From Halichoerus grypus (lineage: Eukaryota; Chordata; Mammalia; Carnivora; Phocidae): a stretch of 64,000 nucleotides of DNA. The translations under genes were made by a program, and so were the position numbers. This document shows, one piece after another, positions 47,344 through 60,429 of this stretch (the first letter of the stretch is position 1; each line of letters starts with the position of its first letter). The DNA lies in NCBI RefSeq assembly GCF_964656455.1, contig NC_135722.1, forward strand, positions 48,068,628 to 48,132,627, read 5' to 3'. The notes beneath the pieces were generated by a model that ran no database searches, was not told the origin of the DNA, and was given only the letters and a program-made list of their open reading frames with translations.

Positions 47344-47771
47344 ACTAACTGGGTTTCTGTGATTATTAGAAACACTACATGACCCTGACACTGGAAATTT
47401 AAAGGAATGTATGCTATTATTTACCAGTCAATCTGGCTTCCTACTCTTCCTCAAACCTCTGAACTCTTCCTGTACCTCAGTATCAGCAAATGACTTTGTT
47501 TCTTACTTCATGGAGAAAACAGAAGTCATTGGCCAGGAAGTCCTCCCAGGTTGCTCCCTCAACATCCTAACAAAGACCTCTGTATCTTTATCCTCCTTCC
47601 TGTGCTGGAAGACGGGTTCCTCATCTGATCAGGCGGGACTGACATTCCACCCCACTTCAGCCCTTTTAGAAACTTAATGAATTACGTGTGCTCTTCTCAT
47701 TTTTCACCATTTTCTTCTCTAATGCATCCTATGTAACATCAGTAAACATACTAAGTTTTTAAATAAATCCC

Positions 47772-47955
47772 TTTTTAAAAAAAGATTTTATCTATTTATT
47801 TGAGAGAGAGAGAGAACGAGAGAGCACGAATGGGAGGAGGGGCGGGGGGAGAGGGAGAAGCAGGCTCCCCGCTGAGGAGGGAGCCCGACATGGAGCTCTA
47901 TCCCAGGACCTGAGCTAAAGGCAGACGCTCAGCTGACTGAGCTGCCCAGGTGTCC
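47772..47955 (-). mobile_element. Can-SINE, reverse
   Basis: AAAGATTTTATCTATTTATT, a GA-rich tract and the inverted head ending GCTGCCCAGGTGTCC are present. Flanking repeat TAAATAAATC(C/T)C is at 47760-47771 and 47956-47967. Confidence 0.92.
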
Positions 47956-47967
47956 TAAATAAATCTC

Positions 47968-48699
47968 TTCCTTGAAAACATGGCCCTCTTCCCAGCTACT
48001 GCGTGCCACTTTCATGTTTGGCCCAACTTCTCCAAAGGGTTGTTTAGACAAAATAGCTCCGATTGCTTATCAGCCACTTGCTCCGCAGCCCACCCCCACC
48101 TGGCTTATGCAGCCAGGGCTCTCTCCAACCTGCTCTCGCAAATCTACTAACATAGCCGCCATGTCTCTGTCTTCACCTAGACCTCTCAGAGGCACTTGCC
48201 ACAAATGATCCACATGCTCTTTGTGAAAGCATTCACTTCCCCTGGATTTGTCAATATTAGCTTCTCCTGCTTTTCTTCCTTCTTTCTGACTCTACCTTTG
48301 CAGTTTCCTTTGGGAAGGCTTCTAGTCCACTGGACCTTTAAATGTAGAAAGCCCCCATGCTTTGGCATGAGGTGTTGCGTTCTCTTCCTTCTAGATCATC
48401 TGAGAGGATCCCTTCCCATTGCCTTCACTGTGCTCAGGCCAGCCCCACCTTTCAGTTTTAAACCCACACATCTAAGGGCCTATCCAACATCTCCACTTGG
48501 ATGGCCCAAAGACACCTTACATTCACCATGTACAAAACTCAATTCATGACCTACCCCTCTAAACCTGTTTCTAGTACTCTCCATTCCAATAAATGGCATC
48601 ACCATTCACCTAGATGCTAATGTGAAAAAACTTAGGATCATCATTTTCCTTTTATGACTTCCTGGTGTTAAAGGTACTCAATTTGTGCCATGTGTGGTG
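47968..48699. repeat. Ancient repeat-like, C/T-rich, family not identified
   Basis: CACTTGGATGGCCCAAAGAC, then CATGTACAAAACTCAATTCA, then AATAAATGGCATCACCATTC follows a common old mammalian interspersed repeat that I recognise as a pattern but cannot name reliably. No exon was seen. Confidence 0.4.
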
Positions 48700-48993
48700 A
48701 GTTGGGAAAATTTAGGTTAGTTGTTTTCTTACTAATTTCTCTATCTAGTTCAGTGAAATCACTCAGAAATAGTAGCAAGAGTGGATTCCAGAAGGCCAAT
48801 TAGGAGACTAGGCAGAGAAATGATAACAGCTTGGGCCAAAGTAGTAGCAATGGAGATTCGAGCCAAATGTAGAAACTGAGATTTACAGAAACTGGTGAGT
48901 GATGGAATGTTCAAGGAAAACAAGAGAAGGGTACGAGGGAGATGTTCCGAGTTCCTAATATAAGTAACTGGTGCAAAAAAGGTATAGTGGACA

Positions 48994-49184
48994 GGGGCGC
49001 CTGGGTGGCTCAGTCGTTAAGCGTCTGCCTTCGGCTCGGGTCATGATCCCAGGGTACTGGGATGGAGCCCCGCATCGGGCTCCCTGCTCCGCGGGAGGCC
49101 TGCTTCTCCCTCTCCCACTCCCCCTGCTTGTGTTCCCTCTCTTGCTGTGTTTCTCTCTGTCAAATAAATAAAATCTTTAAAAAA
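48994..49184 (+). mobile_element. Can-SINE, young-looking
   Basis: The 19-bp flanking repeat AAAAAAGGTATAGTGGACA is perfect at 48975-48993 and 49185-49203. The head and CpGs are well preserved (CCGCATCGGGC). Confidence 0.97.
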
Positions 49185-49203
49185 AAAAAAGGTATAGTGG
49201 ACA

Positions 49204-50439
49204 ACAAATTAATGGTCAATTCAATAAACAACAAGAAAAAAGACAGAGGAGGCAAAAAAAATATCAACCATGTTAACCAGAAAGTGAAAAACAGTAGACA
49301 GTGAAATAAATCCATACACATATAAGTAACAGCAATATATGTATGTGGATTAAATTTTCAGGTAAAACTTAGTTATATGCTATTTAGGAGACATCCCTAA
49401 AATGTAACAACATATTAATGTTGAAAGCGAATAAGTGAAAAATATATGCAAGGTAAATACTAACCAGAAGTTCCTATGATATTGGACAAAGGATCTTTAA
49501 GGTGAAAAACACTATTAGGTATAAAGCAAGTATGGCATACTCAGATGATTTTCTACCAAATATTCAATCTCTCCATTTCCTGACTAATGGAACCCCAATT
49601 TTGTTTGAGGCAGCAATGGGCCCAGTTAAAAATACTCAATTTTCTGGACTCTTGCGGCAAGGGATGATTGTGACCATTTCTGGCTGACAATATATAGGTG
49701 GAAATCTACAGGATGGTACTTTTGAGAAGGCTATTATTTTCCTGATATAAAAGAGTAGTCTTAGCTGACACTTGTGTTTCAACGTTCCACCGTCTTCTTA
49801 TGTGTAATGCAGAGCTGATACTGTAGGTAGAGCAGGCATTCAGTGACTGTGAATTTGAAAGTATAATTTTAAGAATGGTGGAGTAGAAAGTTAGAAGGAT
49901 CTGGGTCCTTGAAAACTCCCTAAAGAGTGTGACCAGCCCTGAGCTATCTATTATCAGATTTCTTAAGAAAAATGATATTTTGTCACTAAGCCACTCCAGC
50001 TGGTTTTCCGTAACATGCAGCTGATTTTGTTTCCAGCAGACATAATGATATAAGGAACAATTCATCAGGAAGATATAATGATCCTGAACCAGCATATATG
50101 TACCAGAAAGAGATACCAAACTCACAATCATAGTAGGACATTATGACATACCTTTTTCAGGAAATGATAACCCAAGCAAATAAATTATGTGTGAGTACAA
50201 ATTATTTGAAAAACACAATTAATAAGCTTGATCTAAGGGATATATATGGAAGCCTGAATTCAGTAATAGGAGAAAACATTCTTCTTTATACATAAGCATA
50301 CATAATCAGTTACATTGTTCTTCTTATTTTGAACAAACTGTTATCTCTGAATTGATCCGTTAGATCAATTAAAAATAAGAAAAATAAAAGTTTTTATTTT
50401 ACTTTCACTTAATTCTTCCTTGATGTTCTTCCTTTCTTT
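49204..50439. other. Mixed A-rich and unique non-coding sequence
   Basis: 49300-49530 looks L1-like but I cannot assign it firmly. 49540-50130 holds no repeat I can name. A 141-codon minus-strand frame at 49706-50131 lacks recognisable motifs. Confidence 0.3.
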
Positions 50440-51480
50440 ATACAGATCCAAGTTTCTGGCCTATGTTATTTTCCTTCTCTCTAAAGAATTTGTTTTCACC
50501 TTTTTTTGCAAGGTAGGTCTACTGGCAACAAATCTCCCTCAGTTTCTGTCTGTCTGAGAAAGTCTTCATTTCTCCCTCACATTTGAAGGACAATTTTGCA
50601 GGGTACAGAATTGTTGGTTGGTGGTTCTTGTTTCTCAACACCTCAAATATTTCACTCCACTCTCTTCTTGCTTACACGGTTTCTGAGAGTAAGTCAGAGG
50701 TAATTCTTACCTTTGTTTCTCTGTAGGTTAGGTGTTTCTCTTCTTTCTGGCTGTCAGGATTTTTTTCTTCGTCTTTGGTCTTCTGAAGTTTGAAAGTGAC
50801 ATGCCTCGGTGTAGTTTTTCAGCATGTATCCTGCGTGGTGTCCTCTGAGCTTCCTGGATCTGTGGTTTGGTGTCTAACGTTAATTTGGTGGAAATTTTCA
50901 GTTATTATTGTTTCAAATATTTCTTCAGTTTTTCTTTCTTTCTTCTGGTAATCTTGTTACATGTATGTTACACCTTTTGTAGTTGTCCCAAAGTCTTTGA
51001 ATATTCTGTTGTTGTTTTTTTTTCTTCTCAGTATTTGTTCTCTTTGTTTTCCAGTTTTGGAGGTTTCTATTCAGATAGCCTCAAGCACAGATTCTTTCCT
51101 CAGCTGTGTCCAGTCTACTCATAAGTCCACCACAGGTGTTCTTTATTCCTGTTATGGTGTTTCTTATCTCTAGTATTTATCTTTGGTTATTTCTTAGCAT
51201 TTCCCTATTTCTGCTTCCTGACCATCTGTTCTTGCATGCTCTGTATTTTATTCATTAGAGCCCTTAGCATATTAATCATTGTTGTTTTAGATTCCTAGTC
51301 TGACAATTCCAGCATCCCTGCCATGTCTGGTTCTGATGCTGGATCTGTCTCCTCAGATTGTGTTTTATTTTTTTGGTTTTTGTTTTTGCCTTTTGGTGTA
51401 TGCCTTGTAATTTTTTATGGATAGTTGGACATGATGTACTGGATAAAAAGAACTACCGCAAATAGGCCTTTAGTCATATG
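50440..51480. mobile_element. Old L1-related repeat, strand unresolved
   Basis: CTTCCTGGATCTGTGGTTTG, CAAATATTTCTTCAG, TCTGACAATTCCAGCATCCC and ATAGTTGGACATGATGTACTGG are diagnostic phrases of a widespread L1M-associated sequence. The T-rich strand is the plus strand here. Confidence 0.6.
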
Positions 51481-52209
51481 GTACTGAGTTGTGGGGTGAG
51501 AAGAAGCATTCTATAGTCCTATGAATAGGGCTCAGCCTTTTAATGAGCCTGTGCCTCTGGACTGCAAATCTCACAAGTGTTTTTAATTTTTTTTCCCTCC
51601 CATCTTTAGGTGAGAAAGGATGGCTAGAGCTGACTGGAGTTGGATAATATCCTTCCCCCCAGTCAGTTAAGCTCTGGTAATACACCAGCAGGTTAGGTTC
51701 TGGTGAAACACTTTCTCCCAAGGGCAGGTCTTGTTAAGTAGAACAGAGTACTCTGGTACGTTCAAAATGGTTCTTTTTCCCTTCTGCCTTCCAGAAGCAG
51801 GAAGGGATTTTTCTCTGATATTTACTATGGAAACCTGGTTGAGCTGAAGGTAAATTTCACAAAATTGTGAAGTTCCATCATGATTGGGTCCCCCTGGAGT
51901 TTTTAATTCTCAGAGTTGTCTACACTGGGCCTCTAGCAATTCATCAGGTTTTCCTACCCTGGTGCTAGTTCTAGCAGTGGTTTCCATTAATGAGTCCTTA
52001 CTCCTGAAGTTGTTACGCTCTGTACTTGCCTGCTGGTCTCTCCAGTCTTGGGGGTTTGCCCTGTGTCCTCACCTCTCTTTTAGAAAAAGAACTGGTGATG
52101 TTTTTCAGTCGGTTCAGCTTTTTACTTGTTGTTAGGACAGAGAGGCAATTTCCATGTTCCTCACATGGAGAACCAGAAACCAGAAGTTGAAAATACATTC
52201 TTTTTAAGG
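51481..52209. other. Non-coding sequence, probably continuing the same old repeat
   Basis: TCCAGTCTTGGGGGTTTGCC and similar phrases suggest the repeat may extend to about 52200. No exon was seen. Confidence 0.3.
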
Positions 52210-53990
52210 AACCATGGAACAGTTATAAGAGCTGACCACATATAAAGCTGCAAAGCAAGTCTCAGTAAACCCAAAACACTGATATTCATCAAATCATATT
52301 CTCTGAGCAAAATGCAATAAGATTATAAATCAACAATAAAAAGCCAAACAAACCCACAAATTTGGAAATTTAAAAATCATACTTCTAAATAATTCACCAG
52401 TCAAAACAGGTATTATAATGGGAATTAGAAGGTACTTAGAACCAAATGACTCATAGAATGCAACAAAAAACCACATAAAAAAGTTAGAGAAAGTATAACA
52501 GACTAAGCACACCAAAACAAACACAAGACAAAGAAAAGGGGCAGAAATATCAAAAATAAAGACAAAAGGATTAACAATACAAAAGTGGTTCCTTGAAAGC
52601 TCTAACAAATCAGTTAAATCCTTGACAAAGTTGGCCAAGAAAACAGAGATAAAGAATAAATAAACAATGTTAGAAATGAAAAAGAAGCCATAAGTATGCC
52701 TATGTTAGAAATTGTTAGAAATCTTAGAGATTATGACCAACTTTATGCCAAGAAATTTGAAAACTCAATGAAACAGAAAATTATCTAGAAAAATATAATT
52801 ACCAATATTTGAATCAAGAATGGATAACTTGAAAAAATTATAACCATTAAGTCAATCAAATCAGTTATTTAAAATCCACCTCAAAAAGCCCTCTATGACA
52901 GATAATTTGACAGGTAAGTTCTACCAAATCTTCAAGGAATCAATATTCTTTATCTCACACAAATTTTTCTAGAGAACAGATTTAAAGAAGAAACTTGGTC
53001 CAATTTATTTTGTGAAGCTAGTATAACCTTGATATAACCAGACATGGACAGTCCAAGAGAGGAAAATAACAGGCCAATTGCCTCTATGAAGATAGCTGCA
53101 AAAACACTAAAGAAATTATAAGAGAGTAAATAAGGCAATATATGAAAGGAAAACCCTTACAACAAAGTTGGGTTTATCACCAGTATTCAAGACTTTTGAT
53201 AATCCTATAGACATGAGAATCCTATAACCCACCACATACAATGATGGAAATGGCACACAGTATTGTCATCTTAACAGACTCAGAAGAAACACTAAAATGT
53301 AACAGGCATTCATGAAAAAGATACTAGTGGGGCGCCTGGGTGGCTCAGTCAGTTGGGCGTCTTCCTACAGCTCAGGTCACGATCCCAGAGCCCTGGGATA
53401 GAGCCCCGCATCGGGCTCCCTGCTCGGCAGAGAGCCTGCTTCTCCCTCTCTCTCTGCCTGCCGCTCTGCCTACTTGTGCTCTCTCTCTCTGTCAAATAAA
53501 TAAGTAAAATCTTAAAAAAAAGAAAAAAAAGAAAAAGATACTAGTAAGCAAACTGTGAATCTTTAGTCTCATAAAAGGTGCCTATCAAACACTCACTGAG
53601 ACCATCACTCTTACTTGTGAAATGCTAGAAGCCTCCCTTTAAGAAAAGAATCCCTGCTCTCACTGTTTCTACAACACTATGCAGGAGGACCTAACAGTGC
53701 CCCAAACACAAGAAAAAACTAGCAGGAGGAATGAAGAGAAATGAAGTTGTATTGTGTTAAAAATTATAACCTAAAGAGAATCTGTAAACTAATAACCAAA
53801 TACAAAAGTTTGCTGGATATAAGATCAATATTCAGAAAATCAATAGCATTTTTATTCACCAGCTAAAACAATGGTAATTTAAAAGACAACTTTCACAGTG
53901 GCATAAAAAACTATACTGTACTGAGAAATAAATCTATGAACATCATAAAAAATTTAAGGAGAACATTATTACTGAATGACAAAAAAGAAA
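52210..53990 (+). mobile_element. Old L1 LINE, ORF2-derived, decayed
   Basis: GACAGGTAAGTTCTACCAAA near 52910, AGCTAGTATAACCTTGATAT near 53018 and GGATATAAGATCAATATTCAG near 53815 are L1 ORF2 in sense order. It is interrupted by the SINE at 53329-53530 and carries many stops. Confidence 0.82.
53329..53530 (+). mobile_element. Can-SINE
   Basis: The head reads GGGCGCCTGGGTGGCTCAGT and the body variant CTGCCTGCCGCTCTGCC is present. The 15-bp perfect flanking repeat GAAAAAGATACTAGT is at 53314-53328 and 53531-53545. Confidence 0.97.
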
Positions 53991-53994
53991 ATGC

Positions 53995-54240
53995 CCTGTA
54001 TCAAACAGTACTAACCTTATTGTCATTCTTTATCCGTTTGCATACCATTTTTTCTTCTTCATGGTGCTTCTCACCTCCTAACATATGTATTTTTTGTTTA
54101 TTGTCTATTTCCTCTACTAGAATATAAAGTCCTCAAAGTCAGTATTCTTTTTGCTTTAATTCTCTGCTGCATAAGTCTCTGGAATAGTGCCTGGCACATA
54201 GTATGGCTCAATAAATGCATTTTCAATGAATCAATGAACA
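53995..54240 (+). repeat. L2 LINE 3' end
   Basis: GGAATAGTGCCTGGCACATA, then TGGCTCAATAAATGCATTTTC, then AATGAATCAATGAA is the L2 3' end with its degenerate TGAA tail. Confidence 0.85.
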
Positions 54241-54640
54241 TCAAACCCAGTGGAGAAATAAAGTATCTAAGGGTAGAAAAAAAAATCAATACTATAAGTA
54301 TGTCAATTCTAGTCAAGTTAATGTATCAATTTAATTTAAATAAAAATGTCTACATTGTTTTTCATGAAGCTGAATAAGCTGACCTTAAAATTCTTAAGGA
54401 ATAATGAAAGGCTAAAAATGCCTATCCACGTAAGAGGGAGGAGAGGAAAATTGAGAACAGAGTTGAGTAGGAGGAGACTCACACTGCCGGATTCAACAGT
54501 TACTAAAATGCTATGGAAATCGATGAAATATAAATTGATGGAAAAGGGAAGAATGCCCAGAGGAAAAAGAAAGTATGTCTGAGAATCTGTCATGTGTCAA
54601 AAGTAGACTTGCAAACTCACCGGGAAAGGATGGACTATTC
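54241..54640 (+). mobile_element. Old L1 fragment
   Basis: AAGCTGACCTTAAAATTCTT and CGGTGCTGAGACAGGTGGCC resemble L1 ORF2 and 3' sequence. It is broken and short. Confidence 0.5.
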
Positions 54641-55165
54641 ATAAACGGTGCTGAGACAGGTGGCCTTTATGGTGGATTGACTATAAAAATGGCTCCAGTG
54701 CTCCACCCCTCTCTTCACATACTTTTGACCAAGTCAGGTTTCAGCTACTCCCATAAAGAGATGGTCTATTTCCCCACCCCTTGAATCTGGGCTAGCCCTG
54801 CAACTTGCTTTGGCCAATAAAATGATACCGAAGTGCCGTGTGTCAGTTCCAAATCTAGGTCTCCAAAGGCCCTTCTCTCTCCTATTCCTGAGCCTCTGCC
54901 AGGAGAACAAGCGTGGAGAACCAGGTGGAGCAGAGCAAAGTACTGCTGTCCCAACAGAAGCCCCAAATGTGTGAAAGTGCCCAGCCAAGATCAGCAGAGC
55001 TGCCTAGCCAGCCTCCAGCAGACAACACAGCCATGAGCGAGACCCATTAGGCCCAGCTCTGATCAGCACAAGCCAAGCTTGGGAGCAAAATAATCATGTC
55101 ACTGAGGGTTTGCAGTTATTTGTTATGTGACATTACTGTGGCATTAGATAATGGATATAGATATC
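54641..55165 (+). mobile_element. Probable MaLR-like LTR
   Basis: CACCCCTTGAATCTGGGCTAG, then GGCCAATAAAATGATACCGA, then CCAGCAGACAACACAGCCATGAG, ending TTTGTTATGTGACATTACTG...TTAGATAATGGA matches an old mammalian LTR type. The family name is uncertain. No internal genes were seen. Confidence 0.5.
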
Positions 55166-56535
55166 TTTATGGAAAAAGACTTCTTTTAGAGAACACTACA
55201 CACTACACACATAAAAGAAAATCCACATAGACTAAAGAATAAACTGTAAGATACAAAACTTAAAAAGTTTTAGAAGACAGTCTAAAAGGTTCTTTTTATA
55301 AAGTTGGGGTAAGGAAAGATCTCTTAAAGCAGTCCAAAACTGCAGACCATAAGGAATAAAGAGATAATTCTTTTTTTTTTTTTTTAAGATTTTATTTATT
55401 TATTTGACAGAGAGAGAGAGACAGGAGAGAGGGAACACAAGCAGGCGGAGTGGGAGAGGGAGAAGCAGGCTTCCTGCTGAGCAGGGAGCCCGATGCAGGG
55501 CTCGATCCCAGGACCCTGGGATCATGACCTGAGCCGAAGGCAGACGCTTAACGACTAAGCCACCCAGGCGCCCGAGATAATTCTGATCGTATTAAAAGTA
55601 AAGGCTTCTGTATAGTAAAAGATAAAACACACAGTTAGAAGTTAAGCTTCAGAATGAGAGAAGGTATTTACAACATGCATAACTGAAAAATGATTTATAA
55701 CTAGAAAGTAAAAAAAAAAAAAAATCCTAACAATTAATGAACAAAAATAATCCTAAAAGAAAAATGGCCAAATTATATGATTAGGCAATCTGCAAAAAAT
55801 TCTAATGGCAATACATATAAATGTAATAAATATATAGGGAAACATAACTTAAAATAATGAACTACAAGTGTCAAAATTAACCAATCAACCATACTTGGGG
55901 GAACACATACAGATACTGAAAACTATACATTTCTGTTGGGAGTATAAATTGGGATAACTACCCGAGGAAACAATTTTTAAATACCTAATAAAAATTGAAT
56001 TATGTGTCTACTCCAACCCTTACCAATTTCATTTCTAGTAATGCCCCAAAGGGACATGTAGAAGGATGTTCATTATAGATTTTTTTTTTTAGCAGAAAGT
56101 GGAATCGATGCAACTATCCATCAGGCATGAGATGGATAAGCAAACTAATGTATTCACAAAATGGAATTCTAAATAACAATTAAAGTAAATCATCTCTATG
56201 TCCAAGTATCAGTATGAAATAAACCTTGAGAAAATAATATTAGAAGAAAAAAAGCAATACAAATTGTAATGCTACTTATGAAAAATTTCAACATGTGGCA
56301 ATATCATATTTTGTTTATGGATATAATCATGTAGTAAAATACTAACAATATGCATGGAAAAGATATACACCAACTTCAGTGGTTAGGTCACGTGGTTGGG
56401 AGGGCTTTGACTATGTACTATTTTATAACTATAAAAATATTAGAATCAAATATGGCAAGATATTAACATATGAACATCTATTCTGTTTTTTGCATTTTTC
56501 TATATGTTAAAATATCAAGAATAAAATCAAACAAA
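55166..56535 (+). mobile_element. Old L1 3' portion, interrupted by SINE
   Basis: AAGGCTTCTGTATAGTAAAAG, AAAAATGGCCAAATTATATGA and GGTTAGGTCACGTGGTTGGG are L1-type 3' sequence in sense order. Confidence 0.65.
55372..55573 (-). mobile_element. Can-SINE, reverse, young-looking
   Basis: TTAAGATTTTATTTATTTAT, GA-rich body and inverted head ending GCCACCCAGGCGCC are present. Flanking repeat GAGATAATTCT is at 55361-55371 and 55574-55584. Confidence 0.97.
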
Positions 56536-56548
56536 AAAGACAACAGAG

Positions 56549-56681
56549 GGATGCCTGGGTGGCTCAGTTGGTTAAGTATCTGCCTCCAGCTCAGGTTATG
56601 ATCTCAGGATCTTGGGATCAAGCCCCACATCGGGCTCCCTGCTCAGCAGGGAGTCTGTTTCTCCCTCTCCCTCTCTGCATG

Positions 56682-56724
<43 letters not shown>

Positions 56725-56755
56725 ACACTCACACATAAATAAAATCTTAAAAAAA
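56549..56755 (+). mobile_element. Can-SINE with (CA)n expansion in the body
   Basis: The head reads GGATGCCTGGGTGGCTCAGT. Where other copies have CTCTCTCTGTC this one has about 14 CA units (56691-56720). Flanking GACAA(C/T)(A/G)GA is a weak duplication. Confidence 0.93.
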
Positions 56756-57338
56756 AGAGAGAGAGACAATGGAAGGAATTAACATACTGGCCATCCATTC
56801 TCTCCCCACCCTAGGCTTCCTGACCACTCACTCAACTCCTGCTCCCAGGGCAGATTATCTTTAAAATTGTGGATATTTTCCCAAAATGGATGGGGCTGAT
56901 GACAGATGAGCAATGGCTTTTCTTGGGTTATGTCTTGATTTTGTTAGCTCCTGCCAAGGTGCCCTTAAAAAATGTAGGAGGAGTAAGTTCGGGGTCTCTG
57001 GTTATCCATTTATCTGAAACCTATTATATCAGGGGTTTACTTCTCATTGCCTCTTTATCTTTAGGACATTCTCACCCAATTATGGTTGGTTCGTTTCCAT
57101 TACCTCACTTGGGAGACAAAGTTTAGTAATACCAATAGTTAAAAAATTTTTATTATCAGGTCTTAAAGACCAGTGTAAGCATAATATTACTTTTTTCTTA
57201 TGATGCTGGTATTCGTATCCTGTATTTCCAAACAAGCAGACATTGGCTCCCTTTTGTAATCTTGCAACAATAAGATGATACCAATATAGTCCTTGACAAT
57301 TTCCCTAGACACCTTACAGTTTCTTCTTCACATAACAG
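56756..57338. other. Non-coding sequence
   Basis: No exon or repeat was recognised with confidence. Confidence 0.35.
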
Positions 57339-57348
57339 CCTGAGGGCT

Positions 57349-57538
57349 TTTTTTTTTTAAAGATTTATTTGATAGAGAAAGACACAGCAAGAGAGGGAAC
57401 ACAAGCAGAGGGAGTGGGAGAGGGAGAAGCAGGCTTCCTGCGGAACAGGGAGCCCGATGTGGGGCTCGATCCCAGGACCCCGGGATCATGACCTGAGCTG
57501 AAGGCAGATGCTTAACAACTGAGCCACCCAGGCGCCCC
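57349..57538 (-). mobile_element. Can-SINE, reverse
   Basis: The T tail, TAAAGATTTATTTGATAGAG and the inverted head GAGCCACCCAGGCGCCCC are present. The 10-bp perfect repeat CCTGAGGGCT is at 57339-57348 and 57539-57548. Confidence 0.96.
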
Positions 57539-57649
57539 CTGAGGGCTATTTTTAAAATGCAAATAATTTCATGTCACTCTCGTCTTAAAAATGTGTCAAT
57601 AGGTTTCTATTTATTGTTTAAGGGGGGGAAAATCCCAAACACTTCACAC

Positions 57650-57990
57650 GGCTTATTTTTTCATCATGAAATGCTCTTGCCAGAACTTCTCCTTCCTCTT
57701 CTTCTTCGGGTTAGCTTGGATTCACACTTTGCCCTCAGCATAAACACTACTCCTTTGGGGAAACCTTCCCTCAGGCCTCAGATTAAGTTCTGCCCTCTTG
57801 TTACTGGTTCTTGGAGTATCTGATAGTTTTTCTTGTGCCACTTCTCACAGTTTCAATTAAATAACAATCTGTGTAATTACTTATTGAATATCTATCTCCC
57901 TTCCCTCCCGGTAGAAACACCATGAAGGCAGAGAGCCTCAGATAGGGCAACCCAGTGCCTGGCACACAGTAACCATTCGACAGATTATTG
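57650..57990 (+). repeat. L2 LINE, 3' portion
   Basis: GCTCTTGCCAGAACTTCTCC, GGGGAAACCTTCCCTCAGGC, AGAAACACCATGAAGGCAGA and CCCAGTGCCTGGCACACAGT occur in the L2 order and end in the L2 3' motif. Confidence 0.9.
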
Positions 57991-60429
57991 TGGGATGCAT
58001 GATTAGCATGTTTTAATATTACAACTTGAAAAAAGTGAATTAAAAGATAATGATTCTCCAAATAACAGAACCCGCAAGTGGAGTTTTAAGTATTGATGAT
58101 CATAATTTACTTTTCATTGCATCTACTGTACAATGTTGATAGTTGTCTATAAAGGACTCATTTTAGATGGTTCAAGAAGTGCTTTCAAGTCATAGGTTTA
58201 AGTAATTAGATCACAAGGGGAAAGTAGCATTAGTGGAGTCCAGGGAGGGTAATGTGCAACAGGGCATCCTCCTCTTCCCTCCCTGGGGTGCTGCATTACA
58301 CAGAGTCAAAGCCATGCTGGGAGGGAGAGATAGCAAGAGCAGAAGAGAGCAAGCCTCCAAACCAGGTCAGGTTAGGCCATGACCTGGATGCACACCGCTC
58401 CTATTTTAGATCACTGAAATACAAAAGTGGCCATTTTTCCCAAGAGAGAATCTAGATGTTGACTGTCAGAGTTGCAAAGGTACTAAAATTAAATTTTAAG
58501 AACTGAAAGATGACTAAAGTTTGAAGATGCACACAGTAGACTCACCAAACAGTTCAGTCTTTCTTTCTGTGCTAGAACTATATTGGGATCCAGACAACTG
58601 GCCTCACAGAACTGCTTCTTCCATCCTTCCACCAAGCTCATTATCATTTGTGACTTGAACTTCAGTGACCAATCTCAGCTCCTGGATAAGCTCAAACACA
58701 TTGTCAGTTCTCTCAGCCTAGACCTGAGACTTGATGAGCTTAAGAGAAAACACCATTCCACTGGAATGATTTAAGTTGGATTCCCAAATGATATCCAAGG
58801 AAAAGGCTTGGGTGCAACCAATCAAGTTCAATAAGATACATTTCATGAGCTCCTACTCTGTACAGGGTCCTGAGCCAGGCAGACACAAGGTAATAAGGAA
58901 AGGAAGGGGCCCCCAGGCAGTTCCTGGGATAACTGGGGAGAGAAGACACAGCACAAGGAATGCAAAGAGCACAACTGCAGATGAGTTATGAGAACCCTGG
59001 CACTTCAGTTCCAGCTCCAAGTGACTGAACAAGTTCCACTGGATCTTGATAAGGCTCCTCTCCTCTGTCTTGGTATCATTTAGCCAGAGGATCTCTCAAG
59101 TCAATCCTATCCATCTCACTGTGCCCTCTCCACTCTCTAACCCAGTACTTGCACAGAAGAGAGAGTAACTGCATATAGGAGATGTTCCAATATGTCCCAA
59201 TCTCTCTCCAACTGTCTGTACCTTCCGATTCTCTAGCCCCGTACATGCATACAAGAGACGTCCCAAGGCAGTAGCAGGCTATCTCTACAATTGTCTAATA
59301 GACTGATCAGGCAATAATGGAGGTAGAAGTCTATGAAAGAAGGTGGGGTAATAGGCCTCAGATGGATCCTCTATTCCTTCTGGCTGAGGAAGGAGGGAGA
59401 GAGTTTAAGGGAAAGGTGGGACTTGAGTTGGGGACGAAAGGAATAACGGAAGAGATAGGAGAAGAGTAGAAGGTAACTCCAACACGGTGCTTCCCTCATC
59501 TCCTATGTTGTGGCAAACAAAGAAAACTCTATCTGTAGTGCACCCCAGAGGAAACCAGTCAGGTGGGGCGGTGACGCTGGGGTGCGGGGAACCCACCTGG
59601 CCTCCCAGAAGCTGAGGAGAAATCAGTATGTCAGCACACCTGGAGGCCCTCTGGCACCCCTATATCTCCTGGCGTGCCAGTTGGGCAGGAGTCTGGTGGT
59701 AGGAAGGAGCCAAGTGCCCCTTTCAGGTTTCGAGTAGGGTCAGGTGTGCAAGTGTGTAAGTGGAGGAGCAGGGAGAAAACCTATGGAAATGTATTTTTGT
59801 CTTGGTGTGGACCTTGAAAAAAAGTTAGGGTTTATTGAAATGTCTCCTCTATTACAGGTACCAGTCCAAACACTAACTCATTTGTTCTCCCCAACAGCTC
59901 CACAGGTAGACACAAGTATTAATATCTTTTCCATCTGAGAAAACAAAAGACATGGGGAAAAACGGTGACCACAGGATTTACAGAGGAGCAGCCTGAGAGG
60001 ATGTTCCCAAGCGGCAGTGTTAGCGCCCAGTAAGACAACAGACGTATTTCCACAGCCCGTACATGCCTAAGGCCACCACCACCACCTCTGAGGACAAACC
60101 ATAAAGCATTACCGTGGGCCCAGCACATGGGCAGCTTCTTGCCGAGAAGAAGCACAGCGTCAGACTGGAAAGAGGGAGAACAGGTGAGAACACCATTCAG
60201 CCAAGAGCACGAGGAAGCAGGACTGAATGACTCACTCAAAAGCTTTTCAGAACTGAGGAAAGGGATCATGTGTCTGATCAGAGGGAGGGAGGCCACACCT
60301 GAGGACCTGGGATCCCTCAGTGTATGTTTCCCCACTCAGGTTTGCGGGGTGAGTGGGGACAGGTAACAAAGAAGAAAGAAGAAGAAACATGTTGGTCCTG
60401 CCAAGGTTTGGACCATCGGATTCACCATG
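57991..60429. other. Non-coding, few recognisable elements
   Basis: No exon was seen. 59133-59260 holds an imperfect direct repeat (CTCTA(A/G)CCC(A/C)GTAC...CAAGAGA) with period near 97. 58835-58890 resembles an inverse L2 end and 59855-59950 an inverse MIR. Confidence 0.35.

Noticed and set aside
50867..51124. 85-codon hydrophobic open frame
   Set aside because: It lies in T-rich L1-related sequence, so the hydrophobicity reflects TTT/TTC codons.
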